64,000 nt of DNA from an uncultured Lutibacter sp. (GTDB lineage: Bacteria; Bacteroidota; Bacteroidia; Flavobacteriales; Flavobacteriaceae), in the NCBI RefSeq assembly GCF_947493565.1, contig NZ_CANLRG010000003.1:124001-188000 (forward strand). The letters are read 5' to 3'. Under the pieces are notes generated by a model. It had not been told where the DNA came from. It did no database searches and saw only the letters and a list, made by a program, of their open reading frames with translations. Below are positions 40,274 to 48,669 of the stretch, in pieces. Position 1 is the first letter of the stretch; each line of letters begins with the position of its first letter. A program made the translations under genes and the position numbers.

Positions 40274-41467
40274 ATGCCAACCATATCAAATAAAGGAAAA
40301 AATATGCCTGAGTCACCAATTAGAAAATTGGTTCCTTATGCAGAAAATGCTAAAAAAAGAGGAATTGAAGTATTTCACTTAAATATTGGCCAACCAGATA
40401 TTAAAACACCTGATGTTGCATTAAAAGCTATCAAAAACAATACCGTTGAAGTTCTTGCATACAGTAGGTCAGAAGGATCTGAAGAATACAGAACAAAAAT
40501 TGCCAATTACTATGCAAAAAACAACATTCAGGTTACTGCTAATGAAATAATAGTTACTACTGGAGGTTCGGAAGCTCTATTATTTGCTATGGGTAGTATT
40601 ACAGATCCAGGTGATGAAATTATAATTCCAGAACCTTTTTATGCAAATTATAATGGATTTTCAACTGCTTCTGGTGTAAATGTGATACCCGTAATTTCCA
40701 AAATTGAAAATAATTTTGCATTGCCTCCTATTTCTGAATTTGAAAAATTAATTACTCCTAAAACGAAAGCTATTTTAATTTGCAACCCAGGAAATCCTAC
40801 AGGATATTTATATTCAAGAGAAGAAATTGAAAAATTAGCTGAAATAGTAAAAAAACACGATTTATTTTTAATTGCAGATGAAGTATATAGAGAATTTGTT
40901 TACGACAATGTACAACATCAATCTGTACTAAATAATTTTGGACTGGAAAATCATGCTATTATTATAGATTCTGTATCAAAACGTTACAGTATGTGTGGTG
41001 CTCGTATAGGTTGTTTAGTTTCTAAAAATAAAGACGTTATAAATACTGCTATGAAATTTGCACAAGCACGTTTAAGCCCTCCAACATTTGCACAAATTGC
41101 AAGTGAAGCAGCTTTAGAAACTCCTCAATCGTATTTTGATGAAGTTATAGCTGAATATAAAGATAGAAGAGACACCTTAATTAAAGAATTGTCTAAAATT
41201 AACGGTGTTAAAGTTGCTGAACCTAAAGGTGCTTTTTATTGTGTTGTTGAATTACCTGTTGATGATGCCGATAAGTTTGCTCAATGGATGTTGGAAAATT
41301 TTAATCTAAACAATCAAACAGTTATGGTGGCTCCTGCTGCTGGATTTTATTCTACTAAAGGAATTGGAACAAATCAAGTTAGAATTGCCTATGTATTAAA
41401 AAAAGAAGATTTAATTAACTCCGTAGCAATTTTAAAAGCTGCCATTGAAAAATACAACGCCAATTAA
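40274..41467 (+). CDS. Pyridoxal-phosphate aminotransferase (aspartate/aromatic type)
   Basis: A 397-residue fold-type I class I/II aminotransferase. Motifs: NIGQPDIKTPD near the N-terminus, TGGSEALLFA for the phosphate loop, CNPGNPTGYLY, the cofactor Asp/Tyr in IADEVYREF, and the Schiff-base Lys in SVSKRYSMCGARIG. It resembles aspartate aminotransferases, but substrate specificity is not certain. The next gene, murB, begins immediately after its stop codon, so the two form an operon. Confidence 0.9.
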   Translation: MPTISNKGKNMPESPIRKLVPYAENAKKRGIEVFHLNIGQPDIKTPDVALKAIKNNTVEVLAYSRSEGSEEYRTKIANYYAKNNIQVTANEIIVTTGGSEALLFAMGSITDPGDEIIIPEPFYANYNGFSTASGVNVIPVISKIENNFALPPISEFEKLITPKTKAILICNPGNPTGYLYSREEIEKLAEIVKKHDLFLIADEVYREFVYDNVQHQSVLNNFGLENHAIIIDSVSKRYSMCGARIGCLVSKNKDVINTAMKFAQARLSPPTFAQIASEAALETPQSYFDEVIAEYKDRRDTLIKELSKINGVKVAEPKGAFYCVVELPVDDADKFAQWMLENFNLNNQTVMVAPAAGFYSTKGIGTNQVRIAYVLKKEDLINSVAILKAAIEKYNAN

Positions 41468-42469
41468 TTGACAATTCAACAAAACATATCTTTAAAAAAA
41501 TACAATACGTTTGGCATTAATGTGTATGCCAAACGTTTTGTTGAAATAACTTCAATAGAAGAGTTAAAAAAAATTATTACACAAGAAACTGATCTCTTTT
41601 TATTGGGTGGAGGAAGTAATATGTTATTAACTTCAGATATTGAAAAACTGGTAGTTCACTTAAATTTAAAAGGAATTATTGTTAATGATACTAAAAGTGA
41701 TGTTGTTTTTGTTACTGCTGAAGCTGGTGAAAACTGGCACAATTTTGTAACTTGGTGTATTTCTCAAAATTATGGTGGTTTAGAAAATTTGTCTTTAATT
41801 CCCGGAAATGTTGGCGCGTCTCCAATTCAAAATATTGGAGCTTATGGTGTTGAAATTAAAGACACGTTTCATCAATTAGAAGCTTTGGAAATTGCCACTG
41901 GAAAAATAGCAGTTTTTACAAATAAAGACTGTGAATTTGGTTATAGAAATTCTGTTTTTAAAAATAAATACAAAGGGAAATTTATTATTACTAATGTTAC
42001 TTTTAAATTAACTAAAAAAAATCATAACATAAATATTAGTTACGGAGCTATTAAAGATTACCTTCAAAATATTAAGAAACCAACACTTAAAAATATTTCA
42101 GAAGCTGTTATTTCAATTAGACAAAGTAAACTTCCTGATCCAAAAGAAATTGGTAATAGTGGAAGTTTTTTTAAAAACCCTGTAGTTGCTTTAAACGATT
42201 TTCAAATTTTAAAAACTAGCTATCCAAAAATTCCACATTATGTAGTTTCTGAAAATGAAATAAAAATTCCAGCTGGTTGGTTGATTGAACAATGTGGTTT
42301 TAAAGGTAAACGCTTTGGTGAAACTGGTGTTCATAAAAAACAAGCGCTTGTTTTGGTTAATTATGGAAATGCTACTGGAAAAGAAATTTATGAATTGGCA
42401 AAAAAAATACAGCAAACTGTTTTAAATAAGTTTGCCGTATCTCTTGAAATTGAAGTTAACGTTATTTAA
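41468..42469 (+). CDS. murB: UDP-N-acetylenolpyruvoylglucosamine reductase
   Basis: An NADPH- and FAD-dependent reductase forming UDP-MurNAc for peptidoglycan. The 333 residues show the type I MurB pattern: FAD-binding LFLLGGGSNML and LSLIPGNVGASPIQNIGAYG, the catalytic Ser in GNSGSFFKNP, and the terminal Glu in LEIEVNVI. The start is a TTG directly after the aminotransferase TAA; no ATG is available, and the N-terminus NISLKKYNTFGI matches the family. Its end overlaps the convergent manA by four bases. Confidence 0.96.
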   Translation: MTIQQNISLKKYNTFGINVYAKRFVEITSIEELKKIITQETDLFLLGGGSNMLLTSDIEKLVVHLNLKGIIVNDTKSDVVFVTAEAGENWHNFVTWCISQNYGGLENLSLIPGNVGASPIQNIGAYGVEIKDTFHQLEALEIATGKIAVFTNKDCEFGYRNSVFKNKYKGKFIITNVTFKLTKKNHNINISYGAIKDYLQNIKKPTLKNISEAVISIRQSKLPDPKEIGNSGSFFKNPVVALNDFQILKTSYPKIPHYVVSENEIKIPAGWLIEQCGFKGKRFGETGVHKKQALVLVNYGNATGKEIYELAKKIQQTVLNKFAVSLEIEVNVI

Positions 42470-43431
42470 ACAGTTACTTCTAACAATTTACATTCACCTT
42501 CCACTAAAACATTTTTTACAGAAGCTGGAATTAAAATAGTTTCTCCAAAATTGATGGTTTCTGTATTTCCACAAATTGATATATTCGCATTTCCTTCAAC
42601 ACACATAAAAATCACAAATGAATCAGTTGTGGTGTATTCTAATTCTAAATCACCTTCAACTGGAATATAATTTGTTTTAAAATACTCACATTTTACTACT
42701 TCATTTAAATTATTTTTTTTTGAAGTATAGTTTCTTTTAGTATCAATATTGTTGCTAAAATTTAATGCATCAACTGCCAATTCTGTATGTAATTCACGTT
42801 CATTTCCTTGATCATCAACTCTATCAAAATCATAAATTCGATAGGTAATATCTGAAGTTTGTTGAATTTCAGCTAAAACAATACCGGCGCCTATTGCATG
42901 TACCGTACCCGTTTCAATAAAAAATGCGTCACCTTTTTTAACAGGCACATCATTTAAAACTGACATAATTTTTTTTTCTTCTAATAACTTTACATACTCT
43001 TCAGATGTAATTGTGTTATTAAATCCTAAAATTAATCTAGCTCCTTCATCCGCTTGCATAATATACCACATTTCTGTTTTTCCAAATGAGTTATGTCTAG
43101 CTTTAGATAATTCATCATTTGGATGCACTTGTACAGATAAATCTTGTTTGGCATCAATAAATTTGATTAACAAAGGAAATTTAGTTCCAAAATTGAGAAA
43201 ATTATTTTTTCCTAATAATTCAGCTTGGTAAGTTTCAAGCAAATTTTTTAATGATGTTCCTTTTAAACTTCCATTTGCAACAATAGAAACATCTCCTTCC
43301 ACATCAGAAAGTTCCCAACTTTCACCAATATTATTTAAAGTTGATGGTTTATTTAATTTTGTTACAAGTTTATCGCCTCCCCAAATTTTGTCTTTTAAAA
43401 TTGGTTGAAATTTTATTGGATAATTAAGCAT
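42466..43431 (-). CDS. manA: Class I mannose-6-phosphate isomerase
   Basis: Interconverts mannose-6-phosphate and fructose-6-phosphate. The 321-residue cupin enzyme shows zinc-binding motifs QVHPNDE and GTVHAIGAG and the substrate Arg in ITYRIYDFDR. This short form is usual in Bacteroidota and Firmicutes. Its ATG overlaps the stop codon of the cysteine desulfurase gene by one base, so it is the second gene of that unit. Confidence 0.95.
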   Translation of the reverse strand: MLNYPIKFQPILKDKIWGGDKLVTKLNKPSTLNNIGESWELSDVEGDVSIVANGSLKGTSLKNLLETYQAELLGKNNFLNFGTKFPLLIKFIDAKQDLSVQVHPNDELSKARHNSFGKTEMWYIMQADEGARLILGFNNTITSEEYVKLLEEKKIMSVLNDVPVKKGDAFFIETGTVHAIGAGIVLAEIQQTSDITYRIYDFDRVDDQGNERELHTELAVDALNFSNNIDTKRNYTSKKNNLNEVVKCEYFKTNYIPVEGDLELEYTTTDSFVIFMCVEGNANISICGNTETINFGETILIPASVKNVLVEGECKLLEVTV

Positions 43432-44567
43432 TATTTTAGTATTTCTTTTAAATTTTTAATTACGTAATCTATTTCCTCTTTGGTATTTAATTTACTAAAT
43501 GAAAAACGAACAGACGTTTTTAAAGCATCATTTTCAGAAAGAATGGTATGAAGTACATGAGATCCTTTATGGCTTCCACTTTGACAAGCACTACCACCAG
43601 AAACTGCAATTCCCTTCATATCTAAATTAAAAAGCAGCATTGCATATTCTTTAGGAAAACGTACGTTAAGTATGATATAACTACTTTTAAATTCATCCTC
43701 AGACGCTCCATTAAATTCTATTCCTTGAAAATTACTTTTAAGCTCTTTAACAAAATAATTCTTTAAGTTTTGTAAGTAAATTACTTCTTTGTCTAAATTA
43801 GTATAAGCAATTTGCAGCGCCTTTTCCATCCCTAAAATACTATGCACATTTTCGGTTCCTGCTCTAGCTCCTCGCTCCTGTTCTCCTCCATGCAAAATTG
43901 GAAAAATACCATACCCTTTTTTAATGTATGCAAACCCAACACCTTTTGGCCCATGAAATTTGTGGGCACTTGCCACAAAAAAATCTATCGGTGTTTTTTG
44001 GATATCTATTTTAAAATGACCAACACCTTGAACCGTATCTGAATGAAAAAGAGCTTTGTTTTGTAGGCATAAATCTGAAACCTGCTTTAAGTTTAATATA
44101 TTCCCAATTTCATTATTAACATACATTAAACTCACCATTTTTTTTGAAGTATCTTCTTGAAGCAATTCTTCTAAATGAGTATAATTAATTTCCCCTTTTT
44201 CATTTAAATCAACCCATTTTACCACAATATCAAACTCTTTAACTAAGTTTTCAATAGTATGTAAAACTGCATGGTGCTCAATTTTTGATGAAATAATTGT
44301 AGTAACCCCTAAATTTACTACGGCATTTCTTAAAATAAGATTATCTGCTTCACTACCGCCTGCCGTAAAAACTATTTCATTTGCCGATGCATTAAAATAT
44401 TTAGCAATATTTTTTCTAGCAGTTTCAACTAAGGCTCTTGCTTTTCTTCCTATTTGATGTGTGGAAGAAGGGTTACCATAAACAGTAGCCATTGTAGTAG
44501 AAATAGTATCAATTATTTCGGGTAATATTGGCGTTGTTGCTGCGTTATCTAAATAAATATTTTTCAT
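43431..44567 (-). CDS. Cysteine desulfurase, IscS/NifS family
   Basis: A 378-residue PLP enzyme. The cofactor Lys is K203 in ASAHKFHGPKG, and the mobile catalytic Cys is C328 in SGGSACQSG, of the class I (IscS/NifS) type. It mobilises sulfur for Fe-S clusters or thionucleosides; no scaffold gene is adjacent, so the acceptor is unknown. ATG 44567 is chosen: the in-frame TTG at 44576 is the end of the -7 box TACTTTTG (44574-44581), which stands only 6 nt upstream. Confidence 0.94.
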   Translation of the reverse strand: MKNIYLDNAATTPILPEIIDTISTTMATVYGNPSSTHQIGRKARALVETARKNIAKYFNASANEIVFTAGGSEADNLILRNAVVNLGVTTIISSKIEHHAVLHTIENLVKEFDIVVKWVDLNEKGEINYTHLEELLQEDTSKKMVSLMYVNNEIGNILNLKQVSDLCLQNKALFHSDTVQGVGHFKIDIQKTPIDFFVASAHKFHGPKGVGFAYIKKGYGIFPILHGGEQERGARAGTENVHSILGMEKALQIAYTNLDKEVIYLQNLKNYFVKELKSNFQGIEFNGASEDEFKSSYIILNVRFPKEYAMLLFNLDMKGIAVSGGSACQSGSHKGSHVLHTILSENDALKTSVRFSFSKLNTKEEIDYVIKNLKEILK

Positions 44568-44573
44568 CAATTG

Positions 44574-44581
44574 CAAAAGTA
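44574..44581 (-). promoter_or_regulatory. -7 box (TACTTTTG) for the cysteine desulfurase-manA unit
   Basis: A TAnnTTTG match on the minus strand ending 6 nt before the ATG. Its terminal TTG is in frame and mimics a start codon. Confidence 0.5.
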
Positions 44582-44626
44582 ATTAAAATAGTTGGTTTCA
44601 TATTACGCTGAATTGAGTAAAACTGC

Positions 44627-44634
44627 TATTTTTG
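44627..44634 (+). promoter_or_regulatory. -7 box (TATTTTTG) for the small lipoprotein gene
   Basis: A TAnnTTTG match on the plus strand, 17 nt before the ATG at 44652. It favours that start over upstream in-frame codons. Confidence 0.5.
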
Positions 44635-44651
44635 TTTCGAAAATATTTATT

Positions 44652-45128
44652 ATGAAAAAATTAATTTCGCTTATTATACTAACTACATTCATTTCTTGTA
44701 ATGATGGAGATTTTGATGTACCTGCTTTTGAATTTTCTGAAACAGTTTCTAACTGTGGTGAATACTTACTATATGTAACTAACGCCAGTAAAACTGAAAC
44801 ATTAATTTTAAATTTTACCAATAAACAAATTAGCGGTACGGAAGGAGAAAAATCTTTTGAAATTTCTTCATCTTTACCCGTTACTTATAGAATTTTTGAA
44901 GAAGCAATTGGTGCAGATTATTTTTGTCAAGAAATACCTCCAGCAACACCAAAAGTAGTTAAAGAATTAACAGCAGAAAGTGGTACTATAAATATTACAA
45001 CCCATTTAAAAGAAGGAAAAACAGATGTTTATGAATATGATATTTCTTTTACAAACTTACTGTTTTTTGATAAAAATGACGAACGAATTTTCTTTGAAAC
45101 TTTAAATTTTGGCACATTTACCAACTAA
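44652..45128 (+). CDS. Small lipoprotein of unknown function
   Basis: I do not recognise the family. The 158 residues begin with a lipoprotein signal (KKLISLIILTTFISC) whose lipobox Cys is C16 or so, followed by an acidic NDGDFDVP spacer often seen on surface lipoproteins of Bacteroidota. The rest is beta-rich with two further Cys. The track of Phe/Thr alternation suggests a small beta-sandwich. The start at 44652 gives a proper signal peptide. It ends one base before the convergent Smr gene. Confidence 0.8.
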   Translation: MKKLISLIILTTFISCNDGDFDVPAFEFSETVSNCGEYLLYVTNASKTETLILNFTNKQISGTEGEKSFEISSSLPVTYRIFEEAIGADYFCQEIPPATPKVVKELTAESGTINITTHLKEGKTDVYEYDISFTNLLFFDKNDERIFFETLNFGTFTN

Positions 45129-45692
45129 CTACTTTTTAGTATTTTGATAAATGTAAACTTCTGTAGCACCTAAACCATATTTTTTAAAAGAAGCAGCATA
45201 CCAATCTACCTGGTATTTTTTAAACAAATATTCCAATTCTGTTTTTAAAACTCCTTCTCCTACTCCATGAATAAAAATAATTTTTGGAAATCTATTTCTA
45301 ATAGCAAATTCTAATTTTTGTTTAGCAGTATCCATCTGCAAAGTCAATATATCAATTTTATCCATACCTCTTGTTGAATCAATTAACTGATTGATATGTA
45401 AATCAACTTCCATTGGAGGTATTTGGTCTTGTTTGATGGTAGATTTAAACTTTGGTGTGTGTTTTTTAGGTGAAGTTTCATGTATTTTTTCCAACAAATC
45501 TTCATTTTTTAAATCACTATACTTAGAAAGTTCTGCTTGATTTTCTTTTATTAAAACCAATTCATTTTCATTAAAATCAAATTCAAAACCATCTGTAGAT
45601 TCAATACAAATTTTATTATTTTTTATTGCAACTACCTCACCCTTAATAACATCATCTAAAACCGCAACAGTATCCCCTATTTTAAATCGCAT
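45129..45692 (-). CDS. Smr-domain protein (DUF2027/MutS2-like C-terminus)
   Basis: A 187-residue protein with an N-terminal SH3/Tudor-like barrel (about 1-50, FKIGDTVAVLDD) and a C-terminal Smr domain (about 95-187) carrying DLHINQL and the HGVGEG loop. Smr domains are nucleases or nucleic-acid binders, in MutS2 linked to recombination control and ribosome rescue. No MutS ATPase portion is present, so this is a standalone Smr protein. The exact substrate is unknown. Confidence 0.9.
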   Translation of the reverse strand: MRFKIGDTVAVLDDVIKGEVVAIKNNKICIESTDGFEFDFNENELVLIKENQAELSKYSDLKNEDLLEKIHETSPKKHTPKFKSTIKQDQIPPMEVDLHINQLIDSTRGMDKIDILTLQMDTAKQKLEFAIRNRFPKIIFIHGVGEGVLKTELEYLFKKYQVDWYAASFKKYGLGATEVYIYQNTKK

Positions 45693-45744
45693 ATATTTAA
45701 CTTTTTATTAAATTTATCAAAATAATTAAACAACATTCTAAATG

Positions 45745-45752
45745 TATGTTTG
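45745..45752 (+). promoter_or_regulatory. -7 box (TATGTTTG) for the phosphatase-like gene
   Basis: A TAnnTTTG match on the plus strand 15 nt before the ATG at 45768. Its last bases form an in-frame TTG at 45750. Confidence 0.5.
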
Positions 45753-45767
45753 TGCAAATTTAAATTC

Positions 45768-46400
45768 ATGTTGGATACAATCTCTATAAATACAGAACAA
45801 TTTTTTAAAAATGCTAAAAAAGATTTAAAAATAGATGAAAATAGAAAATTGCTGTTAAAATCTATTGCTCTTTTTATTGTGAAAGAAATTAAAGCTCAAA
45901 AGAAAGTTAATCTCAATTATATTTGCACTCATAATAGTAGAAGAAGTCAACTAGCACAAGTTTGGAGTAGCTTTGCTTGTTCCTATTTTGAATTAAAAAA
46001 AATCTCCAATTTTTCTGGAGGAACAGCAGCAACAGCTTTTTATAGAAATACTGTTAAAACATTACAAGAAGCTGGTTTTAAGTTTCAAATTATTGAATTT
46101 TCACATCAAAATCCAGTGTATGCAATAAGCTATAAAAATTGTATTGATCCTATCATTGGTTTTTCCAAATTATTTGACGACGAGTATAATAAGAAGCCTT
46201 TTATAGCTATTACTACCTGTTCAAATGCCGACGAAAATTGTCCGTTTATTCCAGATGCTGTAACGCGTTTTCATTTGCCTTTTAACGATCCCAAAAACTT
46301 TGACAACTCACTATACCAAGCTGAAAAGTACATGGAAACCAACAAGCAAATTGCTGGCGAAATTTATTTTATTTTTGAAATGGTAAAAAATTCTATTTAA
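45768..46400 (+). CDS. Low-molecular-weight phosphatase / arsenate reductase-like protein
   Basis: A 210-residue protein with the phosphatase loop C53-x5-R59 (CTHNSRR) of the LMW protein-tyrosine-phosphatase and thioredoxin-coupled arsenate-reductase fold. A second conserved part is CSNADENCPFIPDA and the DP-containing segment FNDPKNFD near the C-terminus. Flavobacteria commonly carry this version. Whether it acts on phosphotyrosine or arsenate cannot be told; no ars genes are adjacent. ATG 45768 is supported by the -7 box. Confidence 0.82.
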   Translation: MLDTISINTEQFFKNAKKDLKIDENRKLLLKSIALFIVKEIKAQKKVNLNYICTHNSRRSQLAQVWSSFACSYFELKKISNFSGGTAATAFYRNTVKTLQEAGFKFQIIEFSHQNPVYAISYKNCIDPIIGFSKLFDDEYNKKPFIAITTCSNADENCPFIPDAVTRFHLPFNDPKNFDNSLYQAEKYMETNKQIAGEIYFIFEMVKNSI

Positions 46401-46449
46401 TTTTTTACTTTCGCTTTTAATTAATTTTAAGAACATTAAAAATATTGGC

Positions 46450-46719
46450 ATGGAACAAAATCAACCAAAAAATTACTTAGTAGAATCTATTTTAGTAACC
46501 ATTTTTTGCTGTTTACCATTTGGTATTGCAGGAATTGTATTTGCCTCACAAGTAAACTCAAAATATGCAAGTGGAGATTATGAAGGAGCTTTAAAAGCTT
46601 CTAAAGATGCAAAAAAATGGATGAAGTGGGGTTTAATTTCAGGAATTATAGTAGCAGTTTTATATACTGTATTTCTTTTTGCCTTAGGAGGTATGGCAAT
46701 GTTAGGTGGAGATTTTTAA
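46450..46719 (+). CDS. CD225/dispanin family membrane protein
   Basis: An 89-residue protein with two membrane helices. It matches the CD225/dispanin domain: a re-entrant-like first helix with FCCLPFGIAGIVFA, then a cytoplasmic loop VNSKYASGDYEGALKAS with the AxxxSxxAKKW pattern, then a full second helix. Bacterial members have no proven role. It is directly followed, 9 nt later, by the DUF2752 gene, a pairing common in Flavobacteriia. Confidence 0.88.
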   Translation: MEQNQPKNYLVESILVTIFCCLPFGIAGIVFASQVNSKYASGDYEGALKASKDAKKWMKWGLISGIIVAVLYTVFLFALGGMAMLGGDF

Positions 46720-46728
46720 AAATAACTC

Positions 46729-47124
46729 ATGAAACTAAAATACATAGGAGTGCTTTTACTTGCAATAGTTTTGGCATTCCTTTATTTTTTTATAAATCCC
46801 AATGAAGTAAATTTTCTGCCAAAATGTCCATTATATGCAACCACAGGAATTTATTGTCCAGGATGTGGTAGTCAGCGTGCTACTCACCAACTTTTAAATT
46901 TTAATTTTTTAGGGGTAGTTCAACAAAATGCCTTGTACATTATTGGGCTTTTTATAATAGGATATCATTTAATAATTTCGGGAGTCAATTATTTCTTCAA
47001 AAAAAAATATTACAATTATATTTATCATTCCAAAACTCCCATAGTATTATTAATACTAATTATTATTTTTTGGATACTTCGAAATATCCCTTATTACCCT
47101 TTTAATTTATTGGCTCCTAAATAA
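46729..47124 (+). CDS. DUF2752 membrane protein
   Basis: A 131-residue membrane protein with about three helices. The family hallmark CPLYATTGIYCPGCGSQRA, with three Cys and the GCGxxRA motif, follows the first helix. DUF2752 proteins have no established function. It is co-directional with the CD225 gene and ends one base before the convergent anti-sigma candidate. Confidence 0.88.
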   Translation: MKLKYIGVLLLAIVLAFLYFFINPNEVNFLPKCPLYATTGIYCPGCGSQRATHQLLNFNFLGVVQQNALYIIGLFIIGYHLIISGVNYFFKKKYYNYIYHSKTPIVLLILIIIFWILRNIPYYPFNLLAPK

Positions 47125-47535
47125 TTAATTTGGTAAAACTTTTTTTGCATAAAAGTGCTTTATAGCGAATAATTGAAATACTACTAAAACTGCGAAAAGT
47201 AAAACTGAAAATGTAAAAGTAGTTGAGAACTTTAAATTATTGATAAAGTCAATTTCATTAAATTTATTTAAATAAGACGAATCTAAAATTAAAAAAATTT
47301 CACTGCTTTGAAAATTACTTAGTGAAATAAAAATGCTCATTCCCATTAAAAGAAGAGTTATTACAAACCAACCAAAATTTGATATTAGAGGCTGATAATT
47401 TAGATAAACTACTTTTTTATTCTCAACATCTATTGCTTTCATTACATTAGATACAAAATCAGTTGAAGGTGTTTCCAAACCAACTTCTTTTATAATACTT
47501 TTGGTAAAGCCTTCTATGTTATTTTCAGTTTTCAT
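47125..47535 (-). CDS. Putative anti-sigma membrane protein
   Basis: A 136-residue protein with a soluble N-terminus of about 50 residues and two membrane helices (about 53-72 and 104-125). No named family is recognised. Its ATG overlaps the sigma factor stop by four bases, so the pair is translationally coupled. A small cytoplasmic N-terminus plus membrane anchor directly after an ECF sigma gene is the usual layout for an anti-sigma factor. No zinc-binding HxxxCxxC motif is present. Confidence 0.65.
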   Translation of the reverse strand: MKTENNIEGFTKSIIKEVGLETPSTDFVSNVMKAIDVENKKVVYLNYQPLISNFGWFVITLLLMGMSIFISLSNFQSSEIFLILDSSYLNKFNEIDFINNLKFSTTFTFSVLLFAVLVVFQLFAIKHFYAKKVLPN

Positions 47536-48107
47536 AATAAATTAATTGTATTTGGTTCAATTACATTCTTTAAAATTGAAACTAATTTTTTTCGTACTCT
47601 ATATAATTTAATTTTTACATTGTCGGCACTTAAATTTACAATTTTTGAAATTTCTTTCACCGAAACTTCTTCATAATAAAATAATGTAACAATTGTTCTT
47701 TCCTCTTCAGAGAGTTTTAAAAGCGCTGTATTAATTATTTTTTTTCGGTCTTGCAACTCTAAAAAATTCAATCCGTGCGAAACACTTTCTACATCACTTT
47801 CATTAAATATATCTATATTTTCAGGATAAATCGTTCTTTTTTGTTTTTTTAAAACATCCAAACTAGCATAGTACGCAATTTTATAAATCCAAGTTGAAAA
47901 TTTAGAGTCGCCTTTAAAACTTTTCAAGTTTGTATAAGTTTTTACAAAAACATCTTGCGATATTTCTTCAGCCTCTTCCCTATTTTTAACTATACGTAAA
48001 GAAAGTGTAAACACCATATGTTTATACTTTTCAACTAAAAAAGCATACGCATTAACGTTACCATTTAAGGTTTCATTTATATAGTATTCGTCGGGTTTGG
48101 CATTCAT
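47532..48107 (-). CDS. ECF-type RNA polymerase sigma factor
   Basis: A 191-residue sigma-70 family factor with sigma2 (about 20-90; EAEEISQDVFVKTY and FSTWIYKIAY) and sigma4 (about 130-180; SVKEISKIVNLSADNVKIKLYRVRKKL). Sigma3 is absent, as in ECF factors. The gene is followed by a membrane protein that probably restrains it. Its own promoter (48118-48143) and the promoter of the divergent DUF6249-like gene share -35 GTAACC and -10 CGTC at identical spacing, so it likely controls both. Confidence 0.92.
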   Translation of the reverse strand: MNAKPDEYYINETLNGNVNAYAFLVEKYKHMVFTLSLRIVKNREEAEEISQDVFVKTYTNLKSFKGDSKFSTWIYKIAYYASLDVLKKQKRTIYPENIDIFNESDVESVSHGLNFLELQDRKKIINTALLKLSEEERTIVTLFYYEEVSVKEISKIVNLSADNVKIKLYRVRKKLVSILKNVIEPNTINLL

Positions 48108-48117
48108 TTTAACATAA

Positions 48118-48143
48118 GACGATTATTGAATAAAGTTGGTTAC
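48118..48143 (-). promoter_or_regulatory. ECF-type promoter for the sigma factor operon (GTAACC-N16-CGTC)
   Basis: On the minus strand, -35 GTAACC (48143-48138) and -10 CGTC (48121-48118) are separated by 16 nt. The -10 ends only 10 nt before the ATG at 48107, so the message would have a very short leader. Confidence 0.75.
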
Positions 48144-48176
48144 AAATTATACTAAATTAATTAATTTAATTTTTTT

Positions 48177-48202
48177 GTAACCTAGTTAAAATTAATTTCG
48201 TC
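48177..48202 (+). promoter_or_regulatory. ECF-type promoter for the DUF6249-like gene (GTAACC-N16-CGTC)
   Basis: On the plus strand, -35 GTAACC (48177-48182) and -10 CGTC (48199-48202) are separated by 16 nt, identical to the divergent promoter of the sigma gene. The leader to the ATG at 48244 would be about 35 nt. Confidence 0.75.
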
Positions 48203-48243
48203 ATACCTTATGAAACAAATTAAAAACTTAAATTTTATTTAAT

Positions 48244-48603
48244 ATGGAAGCAGTACTAGTATTTATATCATTATTTGTAGTAGTTTTTGGAATCTTTTAT
48301 TTACACTTTTCAACAAGAAATAAAGAACGATTAGCATTAATTGAAAAAGGTGCTGATGCAAGTATCTTTTTTAGTGCAAAGGCTCAAAAGAAACCTTCAG
48401 TACCTATTTGGAAAGTATTGATTTTAAATTTAGCCGTTTTATTAATGGGTATCGGATCGGGAATATTTATTGGTTCAATTTTAGAAGCATATACTCTAAT
48501 AAATGATGGTGTAGCTTATACAGGTTCAATATTTTTAATGGCAGGAATTGGTTTATTTGTAGGATTTACTTTATCTAAAAAATTAATTGAAAAAGAATCA
48601 TAA
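48244..48603 (+). CDS. DUF6249-like small membrane protein
   Basis: A 119-residue protein with three hydrophobic helices: one at the very N-terminus (about 1-22), one at about 57-80 and one at about 90-110. A basic segment with TRNKERLALIEKGAD follows the first helix; this pattern matches the DUF6249 proteins that often accompany ECF sigma genes in Bacteroidota. The function is unknown. It has an ECF-type promoter and its own terminator, so it is probably a direct target of the neighbouring sigma factor. Confidence 0.8.
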   Translation: MEAVLVFISLFVVVFGIFYLHFSTRNKERLALIEKGADASIFFSAKAQKKPSVPIWKVLILNLAVLLMGIGSGIFIGSILEAYTLINDGVAYTGSIFLMAGIGLFVGFTLSKKLIEKES

Positions 48604-48620
48604 AGAAAACTCTTTTCACA

Positions 48621-48650
48621 AAAAAAGCACTCAATTCTGAGTGCTTTTTT
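48621..48650. terminator. Terminator between DUF6249-like gene and folE
   Basis: A 13-bp stem (48621-48633 with 48638-48650) around a 4-nt loop, with A-run and T-run on the two sides. It serves both convergent genes. Confidence 0.88.
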
Positions 48651-48669
48651 ATTTATATTATTTGAAATG

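Noticed and set aside
46617-46805. 62-codon frame bridging the CD225 and DUF2752 genes
   Set aside because: It is out of frame with two supported genes and has no start-site evidence.
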